Position numbers and translations under genes: made by a program
Shown: positions 18,234 to 25,921 of the stretch, piece by piece
Layout: each line of letters opens with the position of its first letter
Position numbering within the stretch: the first letter of the stretch is position 1
Assembly (NCBI GenBank): GCA_903926385.1
Contig: CAIYIS010000036.1
Location: forward strand, 62,001-126,000
Source of the DNA: an uncultured Bacteroidota bacterium
GTDB lineage: Bacteria > Bacteroidota > Bacteroidia > 2-12-FULL-35-15
Direction of reading: 5' to 3'
Length of the DNA: 64,000 nucleotides
Notes under the pieces: generated by a model
Database searches by the model: none
What the model was told of the DNA's origin: nothing
What the model saw: the letters and a program-made list of their open reading frames with translations, nothing else

Positions 18234-18241
18234 TAATTTTG
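18234..18241 (+). promoter_or_regulatory. TAnnTTTG -7 promoter box of purN
   Basis: TAATTTTG matches the Bacteroidota -7 consensus and lies only four bases before the purN ATG. If it is used, the transcript would be leaderless or nearly so. No clear -33 TTG was found at the right distance. Confidence 0.4.
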
Positions 18242-18245
18242 CCCC

Positions 18246-18833
18246 ATGAAAGTATATAATATTGCCATTTTTGCATCAGGCGATGGGAGTAATGCTCAGA
18301 AAATAATAGAGTACTTTAAAGGCAGTTCGACTATAAAAGTGGTGTTGGTGGTGTGTAATAAACCCACTGCAAATGTGCTGAACAGGGCTAAAAACGAAAA
18401 TATACCCAGCTTGCTCATCTCCCGGGCCGATTTTTACGAATCTAATCGAGTAACGGAACAACTGCACTCCTATAATATAGACTTTGTTATTCTGGCCGGT
18501 TTTTTATGGCTTATTCCTCAAAACCTCATTACTGCTTTCCCCGACAAGATAATTAATATTCATCCGGCTCTGTTGCCTGCCTACGGAGGTAAAGGAATGT
18601 ATGGAATGAATGTGCATGAGGCCGTAATAGCTGCTCGCGAAAAAGAAAGCGGTATTACCATACATTTGGTAAACGAAAAATATGATGAGGGTAAAATTAT
18701 TGAACAACATCGTTGCTCAATTTCCGAAACCGATACGCCCCAAACATTAGCACAAAATATTCATCAGCTGGAGCATCGTTATTTTCCGGCTGCCATCGAA
18801 AGGTTTATTCAAAACAATAGTAATGGAATTTAA
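18246..18833 (+). CDS. purN: Phosphoribosylglycinamide formyltransferase
   Basis: Transfers a formyl group from 10-formyl-tetrahydrofolate to GAR, the third step of purine synthesis. The family opening IAIFASGDGSNAQ binds phosphate. The formyl-transfer block INIHPALLPAYGGKGMYG carries the catalytic His and the preceding Asn, and YDEGKIIEQ supplies the conserved aspartate. At 195 residues the length is normal. The gene is divergent from acpP and overlaps the following marC-like gene by 11 bases, suggesting translational coupling. Confidence 0.95.
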   Translation: MKVYNIAIFASGDGSNAQKIIEYFKGSSTIKVVLVVCNKPTANVLNRAKNENIPSLLISRADFYESNRVTEQLHSYNIDFVILAGFLWLIPQNLITAFPDKIINIHPALLPAYGGKGMYGMNVHEAVIAAREKESGITIHLVNEKYDEGKIIEQHRCSISETDTPQTLAQNIHQLEHRYFPAAIERFIQNNSNGI

Positions 18834-19389
18834 TTTAAAAGAACTGTTAACTGTCACCATGATTTTGTTTGCGGTGATAGATGTTATTGGCTCGCTGCCC
18901 GTATTACTCGATTTGCAAAGCAAACACGGAAAAATTCAGGCCGGAAAAGCCACTTTGGTTTCGGGATTAATAATGATTGCCTTTATGTTTCTGGGCGAAC
19001 AAATATTAAATGTAATTGGTATTGATGTGAGTTCATTTGCCATTGCGGGCTCGTTTATCATCTTTGTGCTTGCCCTCGAAATGATATTAGGTGTAAAGTT
19101 TTATAAAGACGATTCAGCAGCTACAGCATCAGTAGTGCCCATTGCTTTTCCCCTCATAGCTGGAACAGGAACGTTAACCACTCTGCTTTCCATCCGTGCC
19201 GAATACAGGGTGGAGAGTATCATTATGGCTATTCTGATTAATCTGGTGTTTGTTTACTTAGTTCTTGGAAATACCTATCGTTTAGAAAAACTTTTCGGGC
19301 CGGGAGGAATTAATATTTTACGAAAAGTGTTTGGTGTTATTTTATTGGCCATAGCCGTAAAATTATTCAGAACCCATGCAGGTATTTAA
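18823..19389 (+). CDS. MarC family integral membrane protein
   Basis: A six-helix inner-membrane protein of the MarC/UPF0056 family. Recognisable parts are the N-terminal FAVIDVIGSLPVLLDL, the second-helix SGLIMIAFMFLGEQIL and the mid-protein PIAFPLIAGTGTLTTLL motif. The 188-residue length is normal. The family was once linked to multiple antibiotic resistance, but its transport function is unproven. It starts inside the last codons of purN, so the two are co-transcribed. Confidence 0.9.
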   Translation: MEFNLKELLTVTMILFAVIDVIGSLPVLLDLQSKHGKIQAGKATLVSGLIMIAFMFLGEQILNVIGIDVSSFAIAGSFIIFVLALEMILGVKFYKDDSAATASVVPIAFPLIAGTGTLTTLLSIRAEYRVESIIMAILINLVFVYLVLGNTYRLEKLFGPGGINILRKVFGVILLAIAVKLFRTHAGI

Positions 19390-19430
19390 GAAATGATGAT
19401 TTGTGAATTATTAATAATGAATTACCATTT

Positions 19431-19907
19431 ATGATTAAAATATATACAGACGGAGCGTGCAGGGGCAATCCAGGGCCGGGAGGATATGGGGTGGTAATGA
19501 TTTATGGTGAGTTTCGAAAAGAGATGTCGGATGGTTTCAGAGAAACTACCAACAACCGTATGGAACTACTAAGTGTTATAGTGGCACTGGAGACTCTAAA
19601 AAAGGAAGGTTCGTCTGTTACTATTTATTCGGATAGTAAATATGTGGTAGATTCGGTTGAGAAAAAATGGGTGTTTGGCTGGGAGAAGAAACAATACAAG
19701 GACAAAAAAAATAAAGATTTATGGATACGTTTTTTGTCCATCTATCGTAAACACATTGTTAAGTTTGTATGGGTAAAAGGCCATGCTTCCAACAAAGAAA
19801 ACAATCGCTGTGACGAACTGGCAGTGGCCGCAGCTACAGGCAGACATCTAAAAACAGATGACTGGTTCGAACAAATAGGCAAAAAGGAAAACGAGAAATT
19901 ATTCTGA
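19431..19907 (+). CDS. rnhA: Ribonuclease HI
   Basis: Removes the RNA strand of RNA-DNA hybrids. The catalytic DEDD set is visible: Asp in IYTDGACRGNPGPGGYG, Glu in NNRMELLSVI, Asp in IYSDSKYVVDSV, and the last Asp in NNRCDELAV. The handle region WVFGWEKKQYKDKKNKDLW is present, so this is the standard RnhA type. At 158 residues the length is normal. It follows the MarC-like gene after 41 bases. The 220 bases after it show no gene and no obvious terminator. Confidence 0.96.
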   Translation: MIKIYTDGACRGNPGPGGYGVVMIYGEFRKEMSDGFRETTNNRMELLSVIVALETLKKEGSSVTIYSDSKYVVDSVEKKWVFGWEKKQYKDKKNKDLWIRFLSIYRKHIVKFVWVKGHASNKENNRCDELAVAAATGRHLKTDDWFEQIGKKENEKLF

Positions 19908-20127
19908 TAAATATCAACTCTTACTTTTAATTGGGTTCTGATTATTGTTTTTTAGAGCATCTGTACTCTCAACGCCCTGTAAACAATGAATATTTGAATA
20001 GTGGTTTCTCAAAAGCCCCTGTTTTCGTATAATATGACAGATATCAGTTTTACCCCTGCTGACAATCTAATGACAATTGCCCCTCGTTTAAGAAAGACTT
20101 TTGTGACGTAAAAAAACAAATCTAATT

Positions 20128-21351
20128 ATGGAACGTATAAAAGTTATAGCCTTTACTCACAAAACAACCGATTTAAACAACATCGGAAAATTGCATATTG
20201 GAGATGATGAGTTGAAAAGCCGTTTGGAATATTTGAAATTACAAGCTGGTTTGGATGAACTACTTTATCTGTCCACTTGCAACCGTGTAGAATTTATGAT
20301 GGTGAACAACACACCCGTTACACCTGAATTTCTTCACACCTTTTTTACAGCATTCGATACCACATGGACAGCTTCAGATGTAGAATGGGCCATTAATAAC
20401 ACCAATGTATATGAAGGCGAAAAATCATTCCGTCACTTATTTAATGTAGCTTCTTCGTTAGACTCGTTAGTAGTTGGCGAAAGAGAAATCATCACTCAAG
20501 TGCGTAATTCATACGATAAATGTTATGCACTAGGAATTACAGGAGATTTGATTCGTTTAGCTGTAAAAAGAACCATAGAAGTTGCCAAAGACGTTTACAC
20601 CAATACCAATATTGCTAAAAACCCTGTTTCAGTGGTATCTTTAGCATACCGCGAACTGCTTGACTTAAATGTTCAGCCGGATGCTCGTTTTATTATTATC
20701 GGTTCAGGTGTTACTAATACCACCATGGCGAAATATTTGAAGAAAAATAAATTCTCCAACTTTACCGTATTTAACAGAACATTGGCTAATGCAGAAACAT
20801 TGGCAACTGAACTAAACGGAACTGCTTATCCCCTTTCTGAACTTAAAAACTACAAAAAAGGATTCGATATCATTGTTACCTGCACAGGTGCTTCAGAAAG
20901 TGTTATTACTCCTGAATTATACAAAAGCCTTGTAGGCGATGATACTTCTAAAAAAATTGTTATCGACTTAGCTATTCCAAACGATTTGGATGCTGAAATT
21001 CTTAGCCAGTTCGATGTTAAATTTATTGCCATCGAAAACCTACAAGCAGTAGCAAAAGAAAATTTACTAGCTCGCGAACAAGAATTGGAAGCTTGCCATG
21101 CTATCATCGAAAGAAACATGGATGAGTTTAAACAAATCTTAAAAACTCGTAAAGTGGAATTAGCCATGAGCGAAGTGCCTAAAAAAGTAAAAGAAATCCG
21201 TACTACCGCCAGCGAAGTTTTTGCAAAAGAACTTTCGCAATTAGATATCCAGTCGAAAGAAATATTGGATAAAATAATGGTGTATATGGAAAAGAAATTT
21301 ATCAGTGTGCCAATGAAAATGGCAAAAGAAATAATGCAGGAGAATGCCTGA
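20128..21351 (+). CDS. hemA: Glutamyl-tRNA reductase
   Basis: Reduces glutamyl-tRNA to glutamate-1-semialdehyde, the first committed step of C5-pathway haem synthesis. The catalytic cysteine is Cys51 in LSTCNRVEF. The tRNA-binding domain follows (VVGEREIITQVRNSY), then a Rossmann NADPH domain (FIIIGSGVTNTTMA) and a C-terminal dimerisation helix. At 407 residues it is close to the family norm. It leads the hemA-hemCD-hemB run. A glutamate-semialdehyde aminotransferase (hemL) is not in the window. Confidence 0.96.
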   Translation: MERIKVIAFTHKTTDLNNIGKLHIGDDELKSRLEYLKLQAGLDELLYLSTCNRVEFMMVNNTPVTPEFLHTFFTAFDTTWTASDVEWAINNTNVYEGEKSFRHLFNVASSLDSLVVGEREIITQVRNSYDKCYALGITGDLIRLAVKRTIEVAKDVYTNTNIAKNPVSVVSLAYRELLDLNVQPDARFIIIGSGVTNTTMAKYLKKNKFSNFTVFNRTLANAETLATELNGTAYPLSELKNYKKGFDIIVTCTGASESVITPELYKSLVGDDTSKKIVIDLAIPNDLDAEILSQFDVKFIAIENLQAVAKENLLAREQELEACHAIIERNMDEFKQILKTRKVELAMSEVPKKVKEIRTTASEVFAKELSQLDIQSKEILDKIMVYMEKKFISVPMKMAKEIMQENA

Positions 21352-21496
21352 TAACTGTTAATTATCTTCTGAATAAAGGCGCAAAGTTCGCTGAGAAACA
21401 TACCCGATTACCCCTTTTCGAACTTTGCACCTTCAGCAGAAAGTTGCACCCTCCTCTCTTAATAGTCTAATCTTCGTAAACCAAACAACAAGAACA

Positions 21497-23056
21497 ATGG
21501 ATAGAAAAATAATCATCGGAAGCAGAGGCAGCGATTTGGCCCTATGGCAAGCAAATCATGTAATGCGGAAAGTTCAGAAATTAGGCCTTACAGCCGAATT
21601 AAAAATTATCACCACACAGGGTGATGCCATTCAGAATTTAAGTTTCGACAAACTGGAAGGCAAAGGTTTTTTTACAAAAGAAATTGAAGAAGCTCTACTT
21701 AAAAAAGAGATTGATTTGGCAGTGCATTCACACAAAGATTTGCCTACCACATCACCTGCCGGACTTACCATAGCTGCTGTTTCCGAACGCGAAGATGCAG
21801 CAGAGTTAATTGTTATCCGTAAGGAAAGTGTTGAAGCCGGACAAAAATTCTCTTTCAAAAAAAATGCAATTGTTGGTACTTCTTCGGCCCGCAGAAAATC
21901 ACAATTACTGGCATTCCGAAGCGATATTATTATTGAAGACCTTCGTGGTAATGTGCCAACACGTATTCAAAAATTGCGTGATAAAAAATACGATGCCATC
22001 ATGCTGGCTGCTGCCGGAATCGAGCGTTTACACATCGATTTGAGCGAGTTTAAAGTAGTTCGACTAGACCCTAAAGAGTTTATTCCTTCGCCTGCTCAGG
22101 GTGTATTAGGGTTACAAATCAGAGAAGACGATTTTGAATTATACGAATACATTCGCAAACTAAGCTCCGAAAAAGTAGAAGATAACATTGGTATCGAGCG
22201 CAAGGTGCTCAACTTGTTTGACGGAGGTTGTCAGTTGCCTCTGGGTGTATATTGCATCAAAGAAGAAAACAAATTTAAAGTTTGGGCATCCAAAGCCGAT
22301 GCATGGGATGCCATGCCAAGACGCTTGTATTTCGAATCGTTTACCGATACCGGTTTTGCCGAAAAAATTGTTGCAAAACTAAATTCTATTACAGGAACAT
22401 CGGTATTGATAACACGCGATTTGAAAGAAAATTCATTCTTTCAAAATGTGCTTCAGGGTAACGGTTACACAGTGGAAGGAGTTTCGTTTATTGAAATCAA
22501 ACCGGTAGCTTTTGGTAATATACCAGCCACCGACTGGATATTTTTTGCCAGCGGAAATGCCGTAAATCACTTCTTTTCTCAAAATCCGGATATAAAACCG
22601 AAAACCAAATACGGAGTAATAAGCAAAGCCACCGAACAGGAATTAAAACGTCATGGCAAAAATGCAGCATTTGTTGGATATATCAACGATACCAAAGTGG
22701 TAGGTAAAAAGTTTGCCAAAGCCGTGGGCGAAGAAACCGTATTGTTTCCTCAGGCCAAAGGCGGATTGCACACCATTCAGCAGCAATTTACCGACCAGAG
22801 CAAATTATCCGACATCATTGTTTACGAAACTGTAAAAAAACCAAACATTGTATTGCCTCAGGCAGAAGTGGTGGTATTTACCAGTCCTTCCAATGTCGAT
22901 TCGTATTTCGAAAAAGGAACCCTTGCTCCCAATCAAAAAGTGGTGGCTATTGGCAAATCTACCGAAAAAGCATTGCTCGAAAAAGGCGTAGCCAAATGCA
23001 CCCTTCCTGCATCGTTTGACGAAGCCGGATTAGCCGAAGCTGTTTTTGGATTGTAG
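21497..23056 (+). CDS. hemC-hemD: Fused porphobilinogen deaminase and uroporphyrinogen-III synthase
   Basis: Two consecutive haem-pathway enzymes in one chain. Residues about 1-300 are porphobilinogen deaminase: IIIGSRGSDLALWQ, HSHKDLPTTSPAGL with the catalytic Asp, the arginine motif GTSSARRKSQL, and Cys245 in LFDGGCQLPLG, which holds the dipyrromethane cofactor. Residues about 310-519 match uroporphyrinogen-III synthase (TGTSVLITRDLKENSF at its start, DWIFFASGNAVNHF, VVVFTSPSNVDSYF near its end). The ATG at 21497 is preferred over an upstream frame start because it gives the standard deaminase N-terminus. Fusion would couple release of hydroxymethylbilane to ring closure. Confidence 0.93.
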   Translation: MDRKIIIGSRGSDLALWQANHVMRKVQKLGLTAELKIITTQGDAIQNLSFDKLEGKGFFTKEIEEALLKKEIDLAVHSHKDLPTTSPAGLTIAAVSEREDAAELIVIRKESVEAGQKFSFKKNAIVGTSSARRKSQLLAFRSDIIIEDLRGNVPTRIQKLRDKKYDAIMLAAAGIERLHIDLSEFKVVRLDPKEFIPSPAQGVLGLQIREDDFELYEYIRKLSSEKVEDNIGIERKVLNLFDGGCQLPLGVYCIKEENKFKVWASKADAWDAMPRRLYFESFTDTGFAEKIVAKLNSITGTSVLITRDLKENSFFQNVLQGNGYTVEGVSFIEIKPVAFGNIPATDWIFFASGNAVNHFFSQNPDIKPKTKYGVISKATEQELKRHGKNAAFVGYINDTKVVGKKFAKAVGEETVLFPQAKGGLHTIQQQFTDQSKLSDIIVYETVKKPNIVLPQAEVVVFTSPSNVDSYFEKGTLAPNQKVVAIGKSTEKALLEKGVAKCTLPASFDEAGLAEAVFGL

Positions 23057-23166
23057 GTGTTGAAAAAAACTTCATATAAAATTATTTTTTTCTCACAGAT
23101 AAATTATAATTTAGTGTCCGAAAATTTTATATCGGAACTTATTTATTAATCTAAATTCTATTTTCA

Positions 23167-24135
23167 ATGATACAAAGACCCCGCAGACTGCGCAAAAATT
23201 CAATCATTCGCGAAATGGTTGCAGAAACTCGTCTTTCTAAAGACATGTTTATTTATCCCTACTTTGTGGTAGATGGCAAAAATGTTATTCATCCCATCGA
23301 TGCCATGCCCGGCATCAACCATTATTCGGTTGACGAACTGGTAAAAGATGTCGAAAAAGGCCTGAAATTAGGCATCAACAAAATATTATTATTTGGTGTT
23401 GGCGAACAAAAAACCGAAGATGCCAGTTCATCTTACAGCAACAACTCTGTTGTGGTAAAAGCCATTGTGGCGCTTAAAGAAAAATTTGGCGACCAGCTTT
23501 ACATCATCACCGACATCTGTGTATGTGCTTACACTACCCACGGACACTGCGGTATATTGCATGGAGACTACGTACACAACGATTCTTCTGTAGAGGTGCT
23601 TTCCAAAATGGCTCTTGCACACGCTCAGGCTGGAGCCGACATGGTTGCTCCCAGCGATATGATGGATGGACGTATTGAAGGCATGCGCACCTTGCTCGAT
23701 GCTAACGGTTACGAAAACACAGCCATCATGTCGTATTCCATCAAGTATGCTTCTGCTTATTATGGCCCGTTTCGCGAAGCTGCCGACTCCGCTCCTCAAA
23801 AAGGCGACCGCAAATCCTATCAAATGGATTACCGCAATGGTAACGAATCCATGACCGAAGGTATTCTGGACGAAGCCGAAGGTGCCGATATTTTAATGGT
23901 TAAACCTGCTTTGGCTTATATGGATGTTATTTTTAACCTCCGTCAAAATACCCTTTTGCCCATCGCCTGCTACAATGTTTCGGGCGAATACTCTATGGTT
24001 AAAGCCGCTGCTGCCAAAGGATGGATTGACGAACAAAAAATAGTTATGGAAAACATGCATGCCTTTGTGCGTGCCGGTGCCACCATTATTATTACCTATC
24101 ATACCAAAGATATCTTCGAAAAAGGCTGGTTATAA
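23167..24135 (+). CDS. hemB: Delta-aminolevulinic acid dehydratase (porphobilinogen synthase)
   Basis: Joins two 5-aminolevulinate molecules to porphobilinogen. The zinc-type active site is shown by three cysteines, Cys118, Cys120 and Cys128 (DICVCAYTTHGHCG). The Schiff-base lysines lie in MSYSIKYASAYYGPF and ILMVKPALAYMD. The 322-residue length is normal. It ends the hem run and is followed by a strong terminator. Gene order places the enzyme that makes the substrate of HemC directly after HemCD. Confidence 0.97.
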   Translation: MIQRPRRLRKNSIIREMVAETRLSKDMFIYPYFVVDGKNVIHPIDAMPGINHYSVDELVKDVEKGLKLGINKILLFGVGEQKTEDASSSYSNNSVVVKAIVALKEKFGDQLYIITDICVCAYTTHGHCGILHGDYVHNDSSVEVLSKMALAHAQAGADMVAPSDMMDGRIEGMRTLLDANGYENTAIMSYSIKYASAYYGPFREAADSAPQKGDRKSYQMDYRNGNESMTEGILDEAEGADILMVKPALAYMDVIFNLRQNTLLPIACYNVSGEYSMVKAAAAKGWIDEQKIVMENMHAFVRAGATIIITYHTKDIFEKGWL

Positions 24136-24156
24136 AAAATACCTTTCTCTACTTAT

Positions 24157-24191
24157 AAAAAAAGCCCCGCAAATTTTGAGGGGCTTTTTTT
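24157..24191. terminator. Rho-independent terminator after hemB, bidirectional form
   Basis: A stem of AAAAAAAGCCCC with GGGGCTTTTTTT and a short loop, 22 bases after the hemB stop. A-run and T-run on both sides allow use on either strand. Confidence 0.9.
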
Positions 24192-24389
24192 GTTAAAGTT
24201 TCAAGCAAAGGGGGCAGAAAGGTTAGCCACAGATTCACAGAATAAATTTCAGAATGAAAAGGGCTAGATTAGCCATATATTCTGGGATTGGAATTTCAGA
24301 TTCGTATTTAATGATCACTTTAAATAGTACCTTCGCTAATCAGGGGCGGTAAGTCAACTACTCGCTCTGTTTCGAGGAGCCTATACCCA

Positions 24390-24473
24390 CTTTAAGAGAC
24401 CAAATACACGCTATAAGGAACCAAACACACGCTATTTGCAACCAAATACGCTCTATTTGCGACTGCATACAAC
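24390..24473. repeat. Tandem repeat, 4 units of 21 bp
   Basis: Units start at 24390, 24411, 24432 and 24453, each exactly 21 bp. Shared features are an initial CTAT, AACCAAA in the middle and an ATACACG-like end; the last unit is the most diverged. The unit differs from that of the larger array 170 bp downstream. Confidence 0.75.
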
Positions 24474-24641
24474 ATGTTTGCTCTTCTTGTCACTTTTCTT
24501 TAACTAATCAATTACGCTTATGGCAATATGGCTAATTGTTGCCCTATTTTTTGCCGTATTATCCCTATAAATTAACATTCGTTTTGTAAAATGCTTGAAA
24601 TATAGTATTTTAAAAAAGAAACAAAATAAAAAAGCTCGATT

Positions 24642-24934
24642 CCTACGTACAATGGGAGTGTTCCTGCGCACATAGAAAGTGTTCCAACGTGCATAGAAAG
24701 TGTTTTTATATACATAGATAGTATTTCTATGCTATAGTGTGAGCGCGTATGCACTCAGAAAGTGTTCCTACGTGCATGGAAAGTGTTCTTGTGTACACAG
24801 AAAGTGTAGTTATGCAAGCGGTGAGTCTTCCAATTTACGTAGGGTTGCTTCCACTGTACATAGGTTTGCCTCTATTGTAAGTATGTTTGCTTCTAATGTA
24901 AGTATGTTTGCTTCTGATGTACGTAGAAAGTATC
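24642..24934. repeat. Degenerate tandem repeat, 14 units of 21 bp
   Basis: Units begin at 24642 and continue in 21-bp steps; only the sixth (24747-24766) is 20 bp. Early units share ACGTGCATAGAAAGTGTT. Units 10-13 drift to a GTATGTTTGCTT ending, so the array changes gradually while the length stays fixed. The 21-bp period yields 7-residue repeats in open frames on both strands. Confidence 0.88.
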
Positions 24935-25059
24935 CCCCCTCGCCCTCGTTTGTAACGGGGGCGGTTGAGAATGGCATTTGTAACGTCACACTATTAAACT
25001 TCCCATTGCTAATTCTAAAACCCTACAAATCTAAAAATCTAAAATTCCTTCCCCTCTCC

Positions 25060-25755
25060 TTATATCCCATCCTCCAAAAGTCGTTCAACCAGGGCCGGCA
25101 AACCAACAGTAGCTTTTTGTTTTAGTATGCTTAGGTTTTTAACCCCCGCAGGGTTCATTTCGTTCGGGTCTATCAGGTATTTCGGTATATCATCAGGAGC
25201 ATAAGTTAGTATCCCGGCAGCCGGATACACCAGCAGCGAAGTACCCACCACTATCAGCACACTGGCCTGGGCAGTTACCTCATAAGCCCTTTCCATCATC
25301 GGCACTTGCTCCCCAAACCAAACTATATGAGGCCTCAGTTGCGAGCCCTTTTCGCACACATCTCCCAGGTTCAGTTCGCTCCCTTTTATAGTATATATCA
25401 ACGTTTCGTCCACCGTACTCCTGCTTTTTTTTATCTCTCCGTGCAAATGGATAACACGTGTAGAGCCGGCTCTCTCGTGCAAGTCGTCTATGTTTTGAGT
25501 AATTATCGTCACCTCATATTTTTCTTCCAGCTTTTTCAACGCCTCATGAGCCTTGTTGGGTTGGGCTTCCATAGCCTGTTTTCTCCGTTTGTTGTAAAAC
25601 TCCAACACCAGTTCCTTATTTTTATTCCATGCCATCGGAGTAGCCACTTCGTATATGTTATACTCTTCCCACAAACCATCGCTGTCGCGAAACGTTTTTA
25701 TGCCGCTTTCCGCACTAATACCCGCTCCCGTAAACACTACTATTTTTTGTTTCAT
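25060..25755 (-). CDS. cobB: NAD-dependent protein deacylase, sirtuin family (CobB/SIRT5-like)
   Basis: Removes acyl groups from lysines using NAD+. The NAD site is seen in VVFTGAGISAESGIKTFR, TQNIDDLHERAG and the catalytic His in IHLHGEI; VVGTSLLVYPAAG closes the Rossmann fold. Tyr54 and Arg57 form the YxxR pair that favours succinyl or malonyl groups in class III sirtuins. The zinc-binding Cys pairs are absent: only one cysteine lies between the catalytic His and RPHIVWFGE. ATG at 25755 is chosen over a TTG two codons upstream. At 231 residues the length is normal. Confidence 0.93.
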   Translation of the reverse strand: MKQKIVVFTGAGISAESGIKTFRDSDGLWEEYNIYEVATPMAWNKNKELVLEFYNKRRKQAMEAQPNKAHEALKKLEEKYEVTIITQNIDDLHERAGSTRVIHLHGEIKKSRSTVDETLIYTIKGSELNLGDVCEKGSQLRPHIVWFGEQVPMMERAYEVTAQASVLIVVGTSLLVYPAAGILTYAPDDIPKYLIDPNEMNPAGVKNLSILKQKATVGLPALVERLLEDGI

Positions 25756-25758
25756 TTT

Positions 25759-25798
25759 CAAATTAGCAAATTGCCTAATTAGCTAATCAGCTAATTAC
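25759..25798. repeat. Tandem repeat with 8-bp period
   Basis: Five 8-bp units: caaattag, caaattgc, ctaattag, ctaatcag, ctaattac. The array begins four bases upstream of the sirtuin ATG, within the divergent gap to the malic enzyme gene, and would form part of the sirtuin leader. Confidence 0.75.
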
Positions 25799-25921
25799 TT
25801 TTTCATCGTTTGCTAAAATAGAAATATTATTTCATACCGTTTTTTAAAAAACATCAAAATGTATTAATCAACTTGTGATAATTGATTAATTACTATATTC
25901 GCAACTCTAAATTTTAAAAAT

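Larger units (their letters stand above)
24192..25059. other. 868-bp convergent gap without a convincing gene, holding 21-bp arrays
   Basis: The region lies between hemB (plus) and the sirtuin gene (minus). It contains two 21-bp-period arrays (24390-24473 and 24642-24934), an AT-rich spacer, and near 24945-24985 two similar short blocks, CGTTTGTAACGGG and CATTTGTAACGTC. ORFs of 60 and 128 residues on opposite strands read through the large array and show 7-residue periodicity as a direct result of it; I do not call them genes. Confidence 0.75.

Noticed and set aside
24739-25125. 128-residue plus-strand ORF over the 24.6-kb array
   Set aside because: Its N-terminal half is heptad reading of the 21-bp array, its C-terminal half has no family, and its last codons overlap the conserved end of the sirtuin gene. 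The opposite strand is equally open.
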